Positions 1 to 10,709 of a DNA stretch of 64,000 bases are shown here, piece by piece. Position 1 is the stretch's first letter, and the number at the start of each line of letters is the position of its first letter. Under the pieces are notes generated by a model that did no database searches, was not told the origin of the DNA, and was given only the letters and a program-made list of their open reading frames with translations. Both the position numbers and the translations under genes were made by a program. The stretch is from Microbacterium sp. CFH 31415 (lineage in GTDB: Bacteria; Actinomycetota; Actinomycetes; Actinomycetales; Microbacteriaceae), in contig NZ_JAKYXC010000005.1 of the NCBI RefSeq assembly GCF_022538185.1, forward strand, positions 1-64,000. The letters are read 5' to 3'.

Positions 1-87
<87 letters not shown>

Positions 88-94
88 GGACGGG

Positions 95-1063
95 TCAGCC
101 CAGGAGCTCCTGGAAGAGGGTGAACTGGTCCTCGACGAAAGTGGTCCACTCGGCCGAGTCGCGGTAGACGACGAGGTTGCCGGCGTCCGCCTGGAACTGC
201 TGGTAGGAGTCGCTCTCAACCGCCTCCTCGACGGCGGACTCGAGCACGCTCTTCACGTCGTCCGGCAGGTCCTTGGGAGCGTAGATCCCGCCCCATCCGC
301 CGAAGACGACCTCGGCGCCGATGGCCTCCTGCGCGGTGGGGACGTCCGGCGCGTCGGGGTGACGCTCGTCATGGAGCACCGCGAGGATCCGCACGGCGTC
401 GCCCTGCGCGAGGGCTTCACCGAGACCCGACACCGCGGCGTCGGTCTCGCCGGACGCTGCGGCCGAGACGGCCGTCGCGCCGCCGTCGTACGGCACCGGG
501 GTGAACGTGCCGCCGGCCTCGGCGGCGAGACCGAGGGTCGCGGCCTCCCAGATCGAGCCCGCGCCCGAGTTGGCGACGGTGACACTGCCGGCCTCCGCCT
601 TGGCGACGAGGTCCTCGAGTGTCTTCACATCGCTCGACGCACCGACGGTGACGACGCCCGGAGCGAGCATGATCTGGCCGAGGAGGTCGTAGTTCTCAGG
701 GAGCACGTCGGCTCCCTGCGTGGTGTTGAGCATGGCGATCTCGACCGGCGCGAACCCGATGACGTAGCCGTCAGCGGGCTGGGCCGCGACGTACTCCATC
801 GCCAGGGCGCCTGCGGCGCCCGGCATGTTCTCGGGGATCACGCTGACGCCGAGGATGTCCTCGAGCTCAGTGGCGAGGGCGCGCGACGAGAGGTCCGATC
901 CGCCGCCCGGGTTCGCCTGGATGATCAGGCGCAGATCCTTCTCGGGGAAGGTCGACTCCGGTGCAGCGGTCTCATCGACCTTGGTGCAGGCGGAGAGAAC
1001 GAGAGCGGTCGCTGCGACTGCTGCGGCGGCGACGGCGAGGCGGGTGATGCGCTTGCGGGGCAT
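95..1063 (-). CDS. tctC: Tripartite tricarboxylate transporter substrate-binding lipoprotein (TctC family)
   Basis: A 322-residue extracytoplasmic binding protein of the TTT (TctC/Bug) family, which captures carboxylates and delivers them to TctA/TctB membrane partners. The start at 1063 is preceded by AGGAG at good spacing; an upstream in-frame start would add an unlikely 26 residues that run into the operator. The N terminus has Arg/Lys, a hydrophobic stretch and a lipobox ending in Cys26 (LSAC), so the mature protein should be lipid-anchored. The two-lobe family pattern is visible, with the IIQANPGGGSD ligand-loop region near the mature N terminus. It follows the GntR gene on the same strand with an operator palindrome between them. 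tctA and tctB would be expected to the left, beyond the poly-C tract. Confidence 0.88.
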   Translation of the reverse strand: MPRKRITRLAVAAAAVAATALVLSACTKVDETAAPESTFPEKDLRLIIQANPGGGSDLSSRALATELEDILGVSVIPENMPGAAGALAMEYVAAQPADGYVIGFAPVEIAMLNTTQGADVLPENYDLLGQIMLAPGVVTVGASSDVKTLEDLVAKAEAGSVTVANSGAGSIWEAATLGLAAEAGGTFTPVPYDGGATAVSAAASGETDAAVSGLGEALAQGDAVRILAVLHDERHPDAPDVPTAQEAIGAEVVFGGWGGIYAPKDLPDDVKSVLESAVEEAVESDSYQQFQADAGNLVVYRDSAEWTTFVEDQFTLFQELLG

Positions 1064-1115
1064 CCTTGCTCCTCTGGTGCGTGGCCGACCCTGTTGTCGA
1101 CTCACTTCGACGCTA

Positions 1116-1143
1116 CAGTGTCGACTGTTAACAGTCAACACTG
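1116..1143. promoter_or_regulatory. GntR operator in front of tctC: palindrome with phased GTYRAC units
   Basis: A 28-bp palindrome with a single mismatched pair, centred between 1129 and 1130. It contains three GTYRAC hexamers (GTCGAC, GTTAAC, GTCAAC) at a strict 7-bp period. It sits between the gntR stop codon (1149) and the tctC start (1063), where a repressor would control tctC separately. A related two-unit version lies just upstream of gntR at 1827-1842. Assignment to the neighbouring GntR protein is inference from position and similarity. Confidence 0.75.
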
Positions 1144-1148
1144 AAGGG

Positions 1149-1817
1149 TCAGGCTTCCCGTCGCGTCGCCAGTTCGATGGTCATGCGCTCCTCTGCGCCG
1201 GCGAGGTGCTCCGCCAGAACCCGGGACGCCGCCGCGACATCGCCCGAGCGCATCACCGCGTAGAGGCGATCGTGGTCGGCCGCCGATTCGTGGAGATCCT
1301 CGTCGTGGTTGATCGTCACGTCGAGGAGCGAGGTGAAGGTCGGGAGGTACTGACTCCACGCTCCCTCGAGCCGCGGGTGATCGGCGAGCGCGTAGATCTG
1401 CGCGTGGAAGTCGAGGTCGGCGGCGAGGAAATCAGCATGGTCGCCGCGGTCGGCCGCCTCCAGCATGCGCGTCACCGCCTCGCGGGACGGCCGCCACCGC
1501 GCATCATCGCTCACGCGCATCGCCCGCTGCAGGGCGAGCTGCTCGAGTGCCGCGCGCAAGCTGTACAGCTGCTCCACGTCGTCATCGGTGAGACCGACGA
1601 TGTAGATGCCGCGCGGCTTGTGCACCTCGACGAGCTTCTCGAAGCTGAGCTGGGTGATCGCGTCGCGAACAGGTCCGCGGCTCACCTGGAACTCGTCGGC
1701 GAGCGACTCCTCGGTGAGGCGGTCGCCGGGCTTCAGCTGGCCCCGGACGATCCGCTGGCGGATGATGTCCGCGATCTGCTGACCCAATGACGCGGCGCGC
1801 TGGACCGATCGAGTCAC
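1149..1817 (-). CDS. GntR family transcriptional regulator, FCD (FadR/VanR) subfamily
   Basis: A 222-residue regulator. The N-terminal winged helix (about residues 10-75) has the GntR pattern, including VSRGPVRDAI in the recognition-helix region. The C-terminal helical FCD domain (about 85-215) carries the Asp/His residues that bind a metal and carboxylate ligand in this subfamily: DLDFH, AADHD and AEHL. The start is GTG at 1817 with AGGAG upstream. FCD regulators commonly sense organic acids, which fits the adjacent TctC carboxylate binding protein. A GTYRAC-type site lies right at its own promoter, so autoregulation is likely. Ligand unknown. Confidence 0.88.
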   Translation of the reverse strand: MTRSVQRAASLGQQIADIIRQRIVRGQLKPGDRLTEESLADEFQVSRGPVRDAITQLSFEKLVEVHKPRGIYIVGLTDDDVEQLYSLRAALEQLALQRAMRVSDDARWRPSREAVTRMLEAADRGDHADFLAADLDFHAQIYALADHPRLEGAWSQYLPTFTSLLDVTINHDEDLHESAADHDRLYAVMRSGDVAAASRVLAEHLAGAEERMTIELATRREA

Positions 1818-1826
1818 TTCGTCTCC

Positions 1827-1842
1827 TGTCGACAGTTAACAG
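1827..1842. promoter_or_regulatory. Second GntR-type site upstream of gntR
   Basis: Contains GTCGAC and GTTAAC with the same 7-bp phase as in the tctC operator, inside an imperfect palindrome of the form CTGTYRACNGTYRACAG. It overlaps the gntR leader immediately upstream of its ribosome binding site, as expected for an autoregulatory operator. Confidence 0.65.
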
Positions 1843-1859
1843 AGTACGACGGAGCGACC

Positions 1860-1884
1860 GCTCAGATCCAGCACGGATCTGAGC
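1860..1884 (-). terminator. Terminator hairpin after the dnaK-hspR operon
   Basis: Perfect 10-bp stem (GCTCAGATCC with GGATCTGAGC) and a 5-nt loop, 20 bp past the hspR stop codon. No clear U tract follows, as is common for actinobacterial terminators. Confidence 0.6.
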
Positions 1885-1904
1885 GACTTCTCGGCTCGGC
1901 CTGC

Positions 1905-2393
1905 TCAGCCCTCGACCGGACCGGCCGCCGGTGGATCACCGTCGTGATCGTCGGCTCGCTCGATCGGCTGGCGGGGACGCCACACGACGAGCTCGGTCGC
2001 GCGGCGCACGCGCGTGCCGTGGCGCAGGGTCACTACGGCGCCGGTCGCACCCGCCGCGAAGACGCGGGCGCCCGGGCGACGTTCGAGTTCGGTGCGCACC
2101 CGCTCCTCGAGGTCGCGGACGCGGCCGTGCAGCTCGCGGACCCGGTCTTCCAGCTCGAGGATGCGCGCGATCGCCGGGAGGCCGATGCCGTCGGCCGACA
2201 TCCGCGCGACCTCGCGCAGCTGCGCGACGTGGCGGAGCGAATAGCGGCGCGAGCCGCCCGACGTGCGCGCGGGCACGACCAGCCCGAGGCGGTCGTACTG
2301 ACGGAGGGTCTGCGGATGCATACCGGAGAGCTCGGCGGCGACGGCGATCGCGAAGATCGGCGCCTCGTCGTCGATGTCGTGCTGCTCACCCAT
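1905..2393 (-). CDS. hspR: HspR, MerR-type heat-shock repressor
   Basis: A 162-residue MerR-family protein. The helix-turn-helix (about residues 14-80) begins with PIFAIAVAAELSGMHPQTLRQYDRLGLV, shown here only as a landmark of the HspR branch, followed by a coiled segment rich in Glu/Arg and a C-terminal hydrophobic tail ending near VVWRPRQP. In actinobacteria HspR represses the dnaK operon by binding HAIR sites, with DnaK as co-repressor. It is the last gene of dnaK-grpE-dnaJ-hspR, which closes the feedback loop. A strong GGAGGGAGG precedes the ATG at 2393. Two HAIR boxes are visible upstream of dnaK. Confidence 0.93.
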   Translation of the reverse strand: MGEQHDIDDEAPIFAIAVAAELSGMHPQTLRQYDRLGLVVPARTSGGSRRYSLRHVAQLREVARMSADGIGLPAIARILELEDRVRELHGRVRDLEERVRTELERRPGARVFAAGATGAVVTLRHGTRVRRATELVVWRPRQPIERADDHDGDPPAAGPVEG

Positions 2394-2422
2394 GCCGGCT
2401 CACCTCCCTCCGACCTATCCTC

Positions 2423-3418
2423 CTAGCCGCGCGCCTTCGCCATGAGGTCGGCACGCGGGTTCTCCTTCGGCTCGAGCGCGTGGTACCGCTCGAGTGCCTC
2501 GCGGGCCGCGTCGTCGAGGTGCGACGGCACAGCCACCTGCACCTCGGCGAGCAGGTCGCCGGTGCCCTTGGCGGTCTGCACGCCGCGGCCCTTCACGCGG
2601 AGCACGCGCCCCGACGGAGTGCCGGGCGCTACGCGCAGCTTCACCGGCTCGCCGCCCAGGGTCGGGACCTCGATGGTCGCGCCGAGGGCGGCCTCGGTGA
2701 ACGTCACCGGGATCGTCACACGAAGGTTGAGCCCGTCGCGCGTGAACACCGGATGCGGCCGCACGGCGACCTGCACGACGACGTCGCCGTTCTCGCCGCC
2801 GTCCGGCGACGGCCGGCCCCGGCCGCGCAGGCGGATCTTCTGGCCGTCGGAGACGCCCGCCGGGATCTTCACCTTGAACGGACGGCCGTCCTCCCCCTGG
2901 AGCGTGATGGTCTCGCCCTTGGTCGCGGTGACGAAGTCGATCGTCGTCCGCGCCGTGACGTCGGCCCCGCGGGTCGGACCGCCATACCCGCGGTAGCCGC
3001 CCGTCGACTGACCGAACCGGCCGGTGCCGAAGCCGCCGCCCTGCTGGTTGAACATCGAGAAGATGTCGTCGAAGTCCTCGGCCGACTGATAGCGGCCACC
3101 GCCGCGCCCCTGGTTGAACATCGAGAAGACGTCCTCGAAGCCACCGGCGCCGCCCTGGCCGCCCGCCGTGAAGCGCGCGCCCGAGCCCATGGCGCGGATC
3201 TGGTCGTACTCCTTGCGCTGCTCGGCGTCGGAGAGCACCGAATACGCCTCGCTGACCTCTTTGAACTTCGCCTCGGCCTTGGCATCGCCCTGGTTGGAGT
3301 CGGGGTGGTACTTCCGCGCGAGCTTGCGGTAGGTCTTCTTGAGGTCAGCATCGCTGACGTCCTTCGACACACCGAGGATCGAGTAGAAGTCCTTGTCGAA
3401 CCAGTCCTGACTGGCCAT
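2423..3418 (-). CDS. dnaJ: DnaJ-family co-chaperone without zinc finger
   Basis: A 331-residue J-domain protein that stimulates DnaK ATPase. The J domain (residues about 10-75) contains the essential HPD at 38-40. A Gly/Phe-rich linker (about 85-150) contains the segment FSMFNQ twice. The C-terminal beta-sandwich domains I and II follow (about 150-320). There are no cysteines, so the CxxCxGxG zinc-finger module of class A DnaJ is absent and the protein is of class B (CbpA-like) layout, although it occupies the dnaJ position of the operon. GGAGGG lies upstream of the ATG at 3418. It follows grpE by 14 bp. Confidence 0.93.
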   Translation of the reverse strand: MASQDWFDKDFYSILGVSKDVSDADLKKTYRKLARKYHPDSNQGDAKAEAKFKEVSEAYSVLSDAEQRKEYDQIRAMGSGARFTAGGQGGAGGFEDVFSMFNQGRGGGRYQSAEDFDDIFSMFNQQGGGFGTGRFGQSTGGYRGYGGPTRGADVTARTTIDFVTATKGETITLQGEDGRPFKVKIPAGVSDGQKIRLRGRGRPSPDGGENGDVVVQVAVRPHPVFTRDGLNLRVTIPVTFTEAALGATIEVPTLGGEPVKLRVAPGTPSGRVLRVKGRGVQTAKGTGDLLAEVQVAVPSHLDDAAREALERYHALEPKENPRADLMAKARG

Positions 3419-3432
3419 AGGTGCCCTCCGGA

Positions 3433-4017
3433 CTACTCGGCCGGCACCGCGACGACGACCTTCGCCGGGCGAAGCTCGACGGAGCCGAGTCGGTAGCCGA
3501 TCTCGACGACCTCGAGGATCGTGGGCTCGGTCGTGCCGGGGGTCGGCGCCTGGAAGATGGCCTCGTGCTGCTGCGGATCGAACGCCTCGCCGGGCGCACC
3601 GTAGGTGACCAGGCCGATGCGCTCGGCAACGCCGCGCAGCTTCTCGGCGATCGCGGCGAAGGGCGAGCCCTCCTCGAGGTCACCGTGCTTCTCGGCGCGG
3701 TCGAGATCGTCGAGCACGGGCAGGAGGCCCTTCGCGACCGCTCCCTTGGCGCGCTCGATCTCGAGCTCTCGCTGGTCCTCCGTGCGGCGGCGGTAGTTGG
3801 CGTACTCCGCCTGGAGGCGCTTGAGATCGTTGAGCAGCTGCGATTCGAGGTCGGCGATCACGGCGTCTTCGGCCGCGGCATCCGCATTCTGTGTCGCACC
3901 GAGGATGTCGTCGATCGTCAGCTCGTCGTCCTGGCCCTCCTGCGGGTCGGACCCGGAAGCCTGTGCTTCCGGGTCCTCGCCGCCGGGGACCTCGTTCTCG
4001 AAGTCCTTGTCGGCCAT
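3433..4017 (-). CDS. grpE: GrpE nucleotide exchange factor
   Basis: A 194-residue GrpE that exchanges ADP for ATP on DnaK. It has an acidic disordered N terminus, a long alpha-helical dimerisation region (about 45-110, with [17 protein letters not shown] as the familiar helix signature) and a C-terminal beta wing with [16 protein letters not shown], in which the DPxxHEA motif is diagnostic. The start is 2 bp from the dnaK stop codon, so the two are translationally coupled. It is the second gene of the heat-shock operon. Confidence 0.95.
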   Translation of the reverse strand: MADKDFENEVPGGEDPEAQASGSDPQEGQDDELTIDDILGATQNADAAAEDAVIADLESQLLNDLKRLQAEYANYRRRTEDQRELEIERAKGAVAKGLLPVLDDLDRAEKHGDLEEGSPFAAIAEKLRGVAERIGLVTYGAPGEAFDPQQHEAIFQAPTPGTTEPTILEVVEIGYRLGSVELRPAKVVVAVPAE

Positions 4018-4019
4018 GG

Positions 4020-6040
<2,021 letters not shown>

Positions 6041-6070
6041 TTTGGATCCGACTCCGACTTCGGGTCCCGC

Positions 6071-6784
6071 TCAGACAGAGTGGGCGAGCGTCTGCAGCAG
6101 CACGACCACGAGTCCGAGCGTGACGAGGATCGTGAGCGCCAGCAGCTGCTTCCACAGGTCCAGGCGCGAACGGCGCACCGCGAACCAGCCGATCACGGCG
6201 AGCGTGGCGACGTAGACGATCTCGGCCGCGCGGAGTGCCGCGGGGAGCGGCAGGACACCGAACCATGCGAGCGCCAGAAGGATCATCGGCGTGACAAGGG
6301 TGCCCAGCGCCCCACCTGCGATGCGCAGCTGCGCCCTCAGCTCGGCGCCTCCCGGGAAGTCGCGGTGGACGGCGAGGTGCGAGATCACGCCCGACACGAA
6401 GCCGGCCGCGGTGATGCCGACGACGCCGAGCAGGAGCGCCAGCACCGCATGGCCGGCGTCGTGCGCGTCGTTCACCGACACCACGAGGACGATCGCGAGT
6501 CCGGTGAAGGTCGCGTAGACACGCTCCTTGAAGTACTCGACGAACTCTGGGGCATCCTCGCCCAGCCTCTGGCGCGCACGGGCGGTGCCTCCGTGCGTCG
6601 GCGGTGGGGGCGCCTCGTGGTGCGCCCCCACGCGGTGACGCGGACCCTGCACGTGATGCGGGCCCTCACCGCGACGCAGGGCCTGCCCGCGTGGGGGCTC
6701 AGTGCCGGGTGGGCCTGCGGGGGGCGAGGCGGAGTCGGGCAAGGCGCCGGGCGGCTCGCTGTCCGGCGGTGCGGCGTCGTTCAT
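6071..6784 (-). CDS. Hypothetical four-helix membrane protein with Pro-rich N terminus
   Basis: A 237-residue protein. The first ~95 residues are Pro/Gly/His-rich and probably cytoplasmic and disordered. About four hydrophobic helices follow (one near VYATFTGLAIVLVVSV, others in the second half), with a cluster of Arg after helix 3. The ATG at 6784 has GGGAGG upstream; starts further upstream would run through the promoter of the divergent GNAT gene. The soluble part shows no catalytic motif. Function unknown. It ends close to the dnaK promoter but is transcribed towards it. Confidence 0.75.
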   Translation of the reverse strand: MNDAAPPDSEPPGALPDSASPPAGPPGTEPPRGQALRRGEGPHHVQGPRHRVGAHHEAPPPPTHGGTARARQRLGEDAPEFVEYFKERVYATFTGLAIVLVVSVNDAHDAGHAVLALLLGVVGITAAGFVSGVISHLAVHRDFPGGAELRAQLRIAGGALGTLVTPMILLALAWFGVLPLPAALRAAEIVYVATLAVIGWFAVRRSRLDLWKQLLALTILVTLGLVVVLLQTLAHSV

Positions 6785-6902
6785 CGATCCTCCCGTCGGA
6801 GTCCGCGTTGCGGCGAGCCTAACCCTGGAGGGCGCCGGGTGGCGGGCATCGGCGGGCGTGGCATCCCTCCCGCTCATTCGTGCGATCCGGGAGGATGGCC
6901 CC

Positions 6903-7487
6903 ATGCCGCTTCCGTACGACCTGCAGCCGCTGCGCGGCCCGCGCGTCACGCTCGACGCGCTGCGCCCCGAAGATCTCGCCGACCTGTATGCCCTTCAGTC
7001 CGACCCCGACGTGTGCCGGTTCCTGCTGTATGAGCCGCGGTCGCGTGAAGAGGTGGCCCGAGTGCTCGAGCGGGATGCCGCGGCCACTCGCCTCGAGAAG
7101 GCCGGCGACTACCTTCAGCCGGCGATCCGGGACGAGCACGGCGCGTTCCTCGGCACGATGTATCTCGAGCTGCACAGCGTCGATCCCGACCGCAACGCCG
7201 AGATCGGCTGGATCCTCGCTCCGCACGCGCAGGGACGCGGCTATGGGGCGGAGGCTGCGCGCGTGCTGCTCGACCTGGCGTTCGGCGACCTGGGCCTGCA
7301 TCGCGTGTACGCGGAGCTCGATCCGCGGAACGAGGCCTCCGTCCGGCTGTGCGCCCGTCTCGGCATGCGCCGGGAGGGGCACTTCGCGGAGCACATGTGG
7401 CTGAAGGGCGAGTGGACCGACACCGGGCACTACGCGATCCTCGAGCGCGAGTGGCACGGGCAGCGCGATGGCGGGAGCGCTGCCTGA
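6903..7487 (+). CDS. GNAT N-acetyltransferase (RimJ/RimL-like)
   Basis: A 194-residue single-domain acetyltransferase that transfers acetyl from acetyl-CoA to an amine. The CoA pyrophosphate loop QGRGYG (110-115) is intact, preceded by beta4 NAEIGWIL and followed by YAELDPRNEASVRLCARLGM, a layout typical of the RimJ/RimL type that acts on ribosomal or other protein N termini. The start at 6903 has GGGAGG upstream; the longer in-frame extension overlaps the divergent membrane protein's leader. Substrate cannot be told from sequence. Confidence 0.88.
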   Translation: MPLPYDLQPLRGPRVTLDALRPEDLADLYALQSDPDVCRFLLYEPRSREEVARVLERDAAATRLEKAGDYLQPAIRDEHGAFLGTMYLELHSVDPDRNAEIGWILAPHAQGRGYGAEAARVLLDLAFGDLGLHRVYAELDPRNEASVRLCARLGMRREGHFAEHMWLKGEWTDTGHYAILEREWHGQRDGGSAA

Positions 7488-7597
7488 GCCGCGTGCGCGG
7501 CGGCAGTGTCTGGGCGCGTTCGCGGCGGGATCGATGTCTGGCCGCGTGCGCGGCGGGATCGGTGTCTGAGCACGTGCGCGGCGGGATCACTGTCTGA
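7488..7597 (+). repeat. Four tandem ~28-bp repeats between GNAT and HNH genes
   Basis: Copies at 7488-7513 (26 bp), 7514-7541, 7542-7569 and 7570-7597. Each has a GCGCGGCGGGATC-like core and ends in GTGTCTGR. A degenerate fifth unit (7598-7640) runs into the 3' end of the HNH gene. The array fills the whole gap between the two convergent stop codons. There are no spacers, so it is not CRISPR. Confidence 0.85.
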
Positions 7598-7629
7598 GCC
7601 GCACGAGCGGTCACTCCCCGCGCGACCGG

Positions 7630-8907
7630 TCACTGTCTGAGCCGGGTGAGCGTCGTTTCGCGGTCCTCGCGCGGACCGCTGGCGTGTTCGTGACCGGACG
7701 GACTTGTCCACACGAGAAGCTCGTCCTCGAATCGTGCCCACCAGCGGGTGTGATGCTTGAGCCGGTGATGCGTGCGGCAGAGGTGCGCGAGGTTGTCGTG
7801 GTCGGTGCAGCCGCCGTCGGCCCAGTCGTCGGTGTGGTCGACGTCGCATGACGACGTCGCGCGTTCGCAACCCGGAAATCGGCAGGTGCCGTCGCGGTCG
7901 GCGAGCCAGGCGCGCAATGCGGCCGGCACCCGGTAAGTCTCGCGGTCGAAGCAGAGCCGGACCCCGGTCACGGGGTGCGTGAGCACGCGATGCCAGGAGT
8001 CCGCCCCCGCCGCAAGCGTCTTGGCGACGTCGAGCGGGATCGGGCCGTACCCGTCGATCACCGCGGGCTCGTCACCGTGCCCGAGCAGGGTCAGGGCGGG
8101 GACCGTGAGCGTCACCCCGACCCGGACCGGGCGCAGCGACGCCGCGTCAGCGCCGTCGGCGAGCCCGACCGGACGCCCGGAGCGCAGCACCGCATCGACG
8201 AGGGCATCGAAGCGGAGCTGCGACATCGTGCGCGGGTCGCCCGCCGCGGACTCATCCATTGCGGTGCCGGTGAGCAGTGCGTGCGCCAGCTGCACCTGCA
8301 TGATCGGGCCGTAGGCCATCAGCCAGCCCATGCCGTCTCGCGCCGGCTGAACGGTCACCCCGCGTGATCGCGACGCACGCTCGGACATCGTCTCGGGGTC
8401 GAGGTGCTCGCGGACGCGGCGGCAGCGATGGGCGAACCGGTTCGCCGGGACGTCGAGGCGGCCCGAGAGCACGGCCTGCTCGAACGCGCCGCGGTCGAGC
8501 GGACGGAACAGCTGTGCATCTTCGACCAGCGCCCTGGCGTGCGCGTAGGAGATGTCACCGGAGCGCAGCGCCTCGGTCGTGGCGGGGAGGTCGGCGCACA
8601 GCACGCGTGCTTCGGCGATGAGGGTCGCGGCAGCGCGCTCGCTGACCCGAAGGACGCAGGCGACTTCGGCGCGGGTCGAGCGGGCGACCCAGTCCGAGGC
8701 ATCCGCCGCCCCTGCTCTCGAGCCGGGCGCGCCCTCGACCTCACCCACCGTCACGATCAGCTCTTCGTGCGCCTCGTTCGCGCACCGCAGGGCGTCGAGC
8801 AGCATCGTGCGCTCGGCTTCGAGCGCGGCAAGGTTGCGGCGCACCCGGTCGAGCTCACCGACGATGGCAGCAGCGTCGTCGCAGTGGAGGGCGTCGGTGC
8901 TGCACAT
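7630..8907 (-). CDS. DUF222 (13E12-type) protein with C-terminal HNH endonuclease domain
   Basis: A 425-residue protein of the family that is multi-copy in many actinomycetes. The DUF222 domain spans roughly residues 20-330. The C-terminal HNH domain (about 340-395) contains the zinc pair CRFPGC, the catalytic DVDHTDDW and the second zinc/His motif CRTHH, so the metal and nuclease residues are all present. The protein ends about 30 residues later. Role in the cell is not established for the family; links to mobile elements or DNA repair have been suggested. The stop codon is embedded in a degenerate unit of the adjacent tandem repeat. Confidence 0.9.
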   Translation of the reverse strand: MCSTDALHCDDAAAIVGELDRVRRNLAALEAERTMLLDALRCANEAHEELIVTVGEVEGAPGSRAGAADASDWVARSTRAEVACVLRVSERAAATLIAEARVLCADLPATTEALRSGDISYAHARALVEDAQLFRPLDRGAFEQAVLSGRLDVPANRFAHRCRRVREHLDPETMSERASRSRGVTVQPARDGMGWLMAYGPIMQVQLAHALLTGTAMDESAAGDPRTMSQLRFDALVDAVLRSGRPVGLADGADAASLRPVRVGVTLTVPALTLLGHGDEPAVIDGYGPIPLDVAKTLAAGADSWHRVLTHPVTGVRLCFDRETYRVPAALRAWLADRDGTCRFPGCERATSSCDVDHTDDWADGGCTDHDNLAHLCRTHHRLKHHTRWWARFEDELLVWTSPSGHEHASGPREDRETTLTRLRQ

Positions 8908-8944
8908 GCCCTGACTTTAGAACATATCTACGACATTCCTCCGC

Positions 8945-8971
8945 GCGGGGGGGGTCCTGTCGCGCCCCCGC
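8945..8971 (-). terminator. G/C hairpin between the MFS gene and the HNH gene
   Basis: GCGGGGG (8945-8951) pairs with CCCCCGC (8965-8971). It lies right after the stop codon of the MFS gene on the minus strand. No U tract. Confidence 0.4.
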
Positions 8972-8972
8972 C

Positions 8973-10550
8973 CTACCCCAGCAGCGTCTCCGCCGAGGAG
9001 GCCTTCGGGTCGGGCAGCCGCCGCATCCGGAACGCGTTCAGCAGGCCCAGTCCCGCGGCGAGGATGGGGATGAGAAGCGCCACCTGCAGCGCGACGTGCC
9101 TGGCCTCGGTGTTGATGCGGATGACCTCGGCCGCGGCATCCGGCGGCTCATCCGCCACCAACTCGGCGAGCCCGGTGTTCGACATCAGCTGCGCGTCCTC
9201 TTCGAGCACGCTGGAGACCTGCTGCTTCTGCTCCGTCGACAGCACCGTGCTCGCGTCGGCGAGCGACGTGAACGACACGGCGAGCGTCGCGAGCATGATG
9301 GCTCCGGCGAATGCGAGGCCGAACGAGAGGCCGAAGGAACCCGCCGCGGAGTTGACCCCGGCCGCCTCGCTGACCCGCTCGTCGGAGATCGGCGACAGCG
9401 TGTAATTGTTGAGCTGCGACACGAGCAGACCGAGCCCGGAGCCGGCGATGAGCAGCGGAATCGCCAGCCACCACCCCGTGTCGGCGATGGGCACGAGCGG
9501 CACGATCGCGAGCAGCCCGACGAGGGCGAGGGCGAAGCCGGTCAGGATCAGATTGGCCGGGCGGCCCTTCGCGCCGCGTCCGGCCCAGATCGCGACGGCG
9601 AACATGCTCAGCGACAGCGGGGCGATCGACAGACCGGCCTGCAGGGCGTTGTACTCGAGCACCATCTGCAGGTACAGCGGCAGCACGATCATGGTGCCGC
9701 CCAGTGCGATCTGCTGCAGCAGCTGTCCGCTCACGCCCGTGCGGAACGGCTTCGAAGCGAACAGCGCGGGATCGAGCAGCACGGGCTTGCCCTTCCTCTT
9801 GCGGGACCGGAGCCACCACGCCAGCCCGCCCAGCGCGACCGCGCCGAGGCCGATGATCAGCCCGACGTAGCCGCCGCCCTCCTGCCACACCAGGATCCCG
9901 AGCACGACGCCACCCATGCCGATGACCGACAGGCCCGCTCCGACGAGGTCGATCGAGCGATCGCCGGTGTACTTCACATCCTTCACGAGGCCGATCCCCA
10001 GCAGCACCACCGCGATGATGACGGCTTCGAGCGCGAAGGCGACGCGATACGACCAGAACGTCGTGATGAACCCGCCGAGCAGTGGACCCACTGCTGCCGC
10101 GATCGCCGCCGACGCGCCGACGAGCGCGTAGACGCGCTTCTGATGTTCGCCGGCGAAGTTGCCGTGGATGAGCGATTGCATCGCGGGAAGGAGAAGGGAT
10201 GCTCCGATCCCGCCGATCACCGCCCAGAAGATGATCACCGCGGTCAGGCTCTGGGTGAACGTCATCGCGACGGCTCCGACCGCATAGCCGAGCAGACCGA
10301 GGATGTAGGCGAGCTTGCGTCCGATCAGGTCGCCCGTCTTGCCGCCGATGAGGATGAACGCGGCAGAGACGAGCGCTTCGAGCGCGATCGCGCCCTGCAC
10401 GCCGCTCGCCGTCGTGCCGAGGTCGTTCACGACAGCCGAGATCGACACGTTCATGATCGACGTGTCGACGACGAGCACGAACATCGCCATCGCGAGGAGC
10501 AGCGCAAGGCGGCCGTTGAAGGCGGGCGCGGCGCCCGGTGCATCGGACAT
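8973..10550 (-). CDS. MFS drug efflux transporter, DHA2 (14-helix) type
   Basis: A 525-residue major facilitator protein. The N terminus VDTSIMNVSISAVVNDLG is typical of the DHA2 family (motif D1), followed by GGKTGDLIGRKLAYILG, which is motif A between helices 2 and 3. About 14 hydrophobic segments can be counted, with a large extracytoplasmic loop near residues 425-475. Such proteins export drugs or cations using the proton gradient. No regulator is adjacent; the divergent neighbour is another MFS protein of a different family. Substrate unknown. Confidence 0.9.
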   Translation of the reverse strand: MSDAPGAAPAFNGRLALLLAMAMFVLVVDTSIMNVSISAVVNDLGTTASGVQGAIALEALVSAAFILIGGKTGDLIGRKLAYILGLLGYAVGAVAMTFTQSLTAVIIFWAVIGGIGASLLLPAMQSLIHGNFAGEHQKRVYALVGASAAIAAAVGPLLGGFITTFWSYRVAFALEAVIIAVVLLGIGLVKDVKYTGDRSIDLVGAGLSVIGMGGVVLGILVWQEGGGYVGLIIGLGAVALGGLAWWLRSRKRKGKPVLLDPALFASKPFRTGVSGQLLQQIALGGTMIVLPLYLQMVLEYNALQAGLSIAPLSLSMFAVAIWAGRGAKGRPANLILTGFALALVGLLAIVPLVPIADTGWWLAIPLLIAGSGLGLLVSQLNNYTLSPISDERVSEAAGVNSAAGSFGLSFGLAFAGAIMLATLAVSFTSLADASTVLSTEQKQQVSSVLEEDAQLMSNTGLAELVADEPPDAAAEVIRINTEARHVALQVALLIPILAAGLGLLNAFRMRRLPDPKASSAETLLG

Positions 10551-10709
10551 GACGGAAGCGAACCACGGCGGAACCCGCAGGAACAGATCCCTCAGCAGAG
10601 ATCACCCGGGTGAACATCGCCCAGGGTCGACGGCCGGTACTCTGGCCTGGCGTCGCGACGAGGCGGCGCGCTCGCGGGCGCCACCCGCCGTTCACCGAAG
10701 GACCATACC

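Noticed and set aside
7488..7597. CRISPR array
   Set aside because: Units are contiguous, without spacers, and no cas genes are present.
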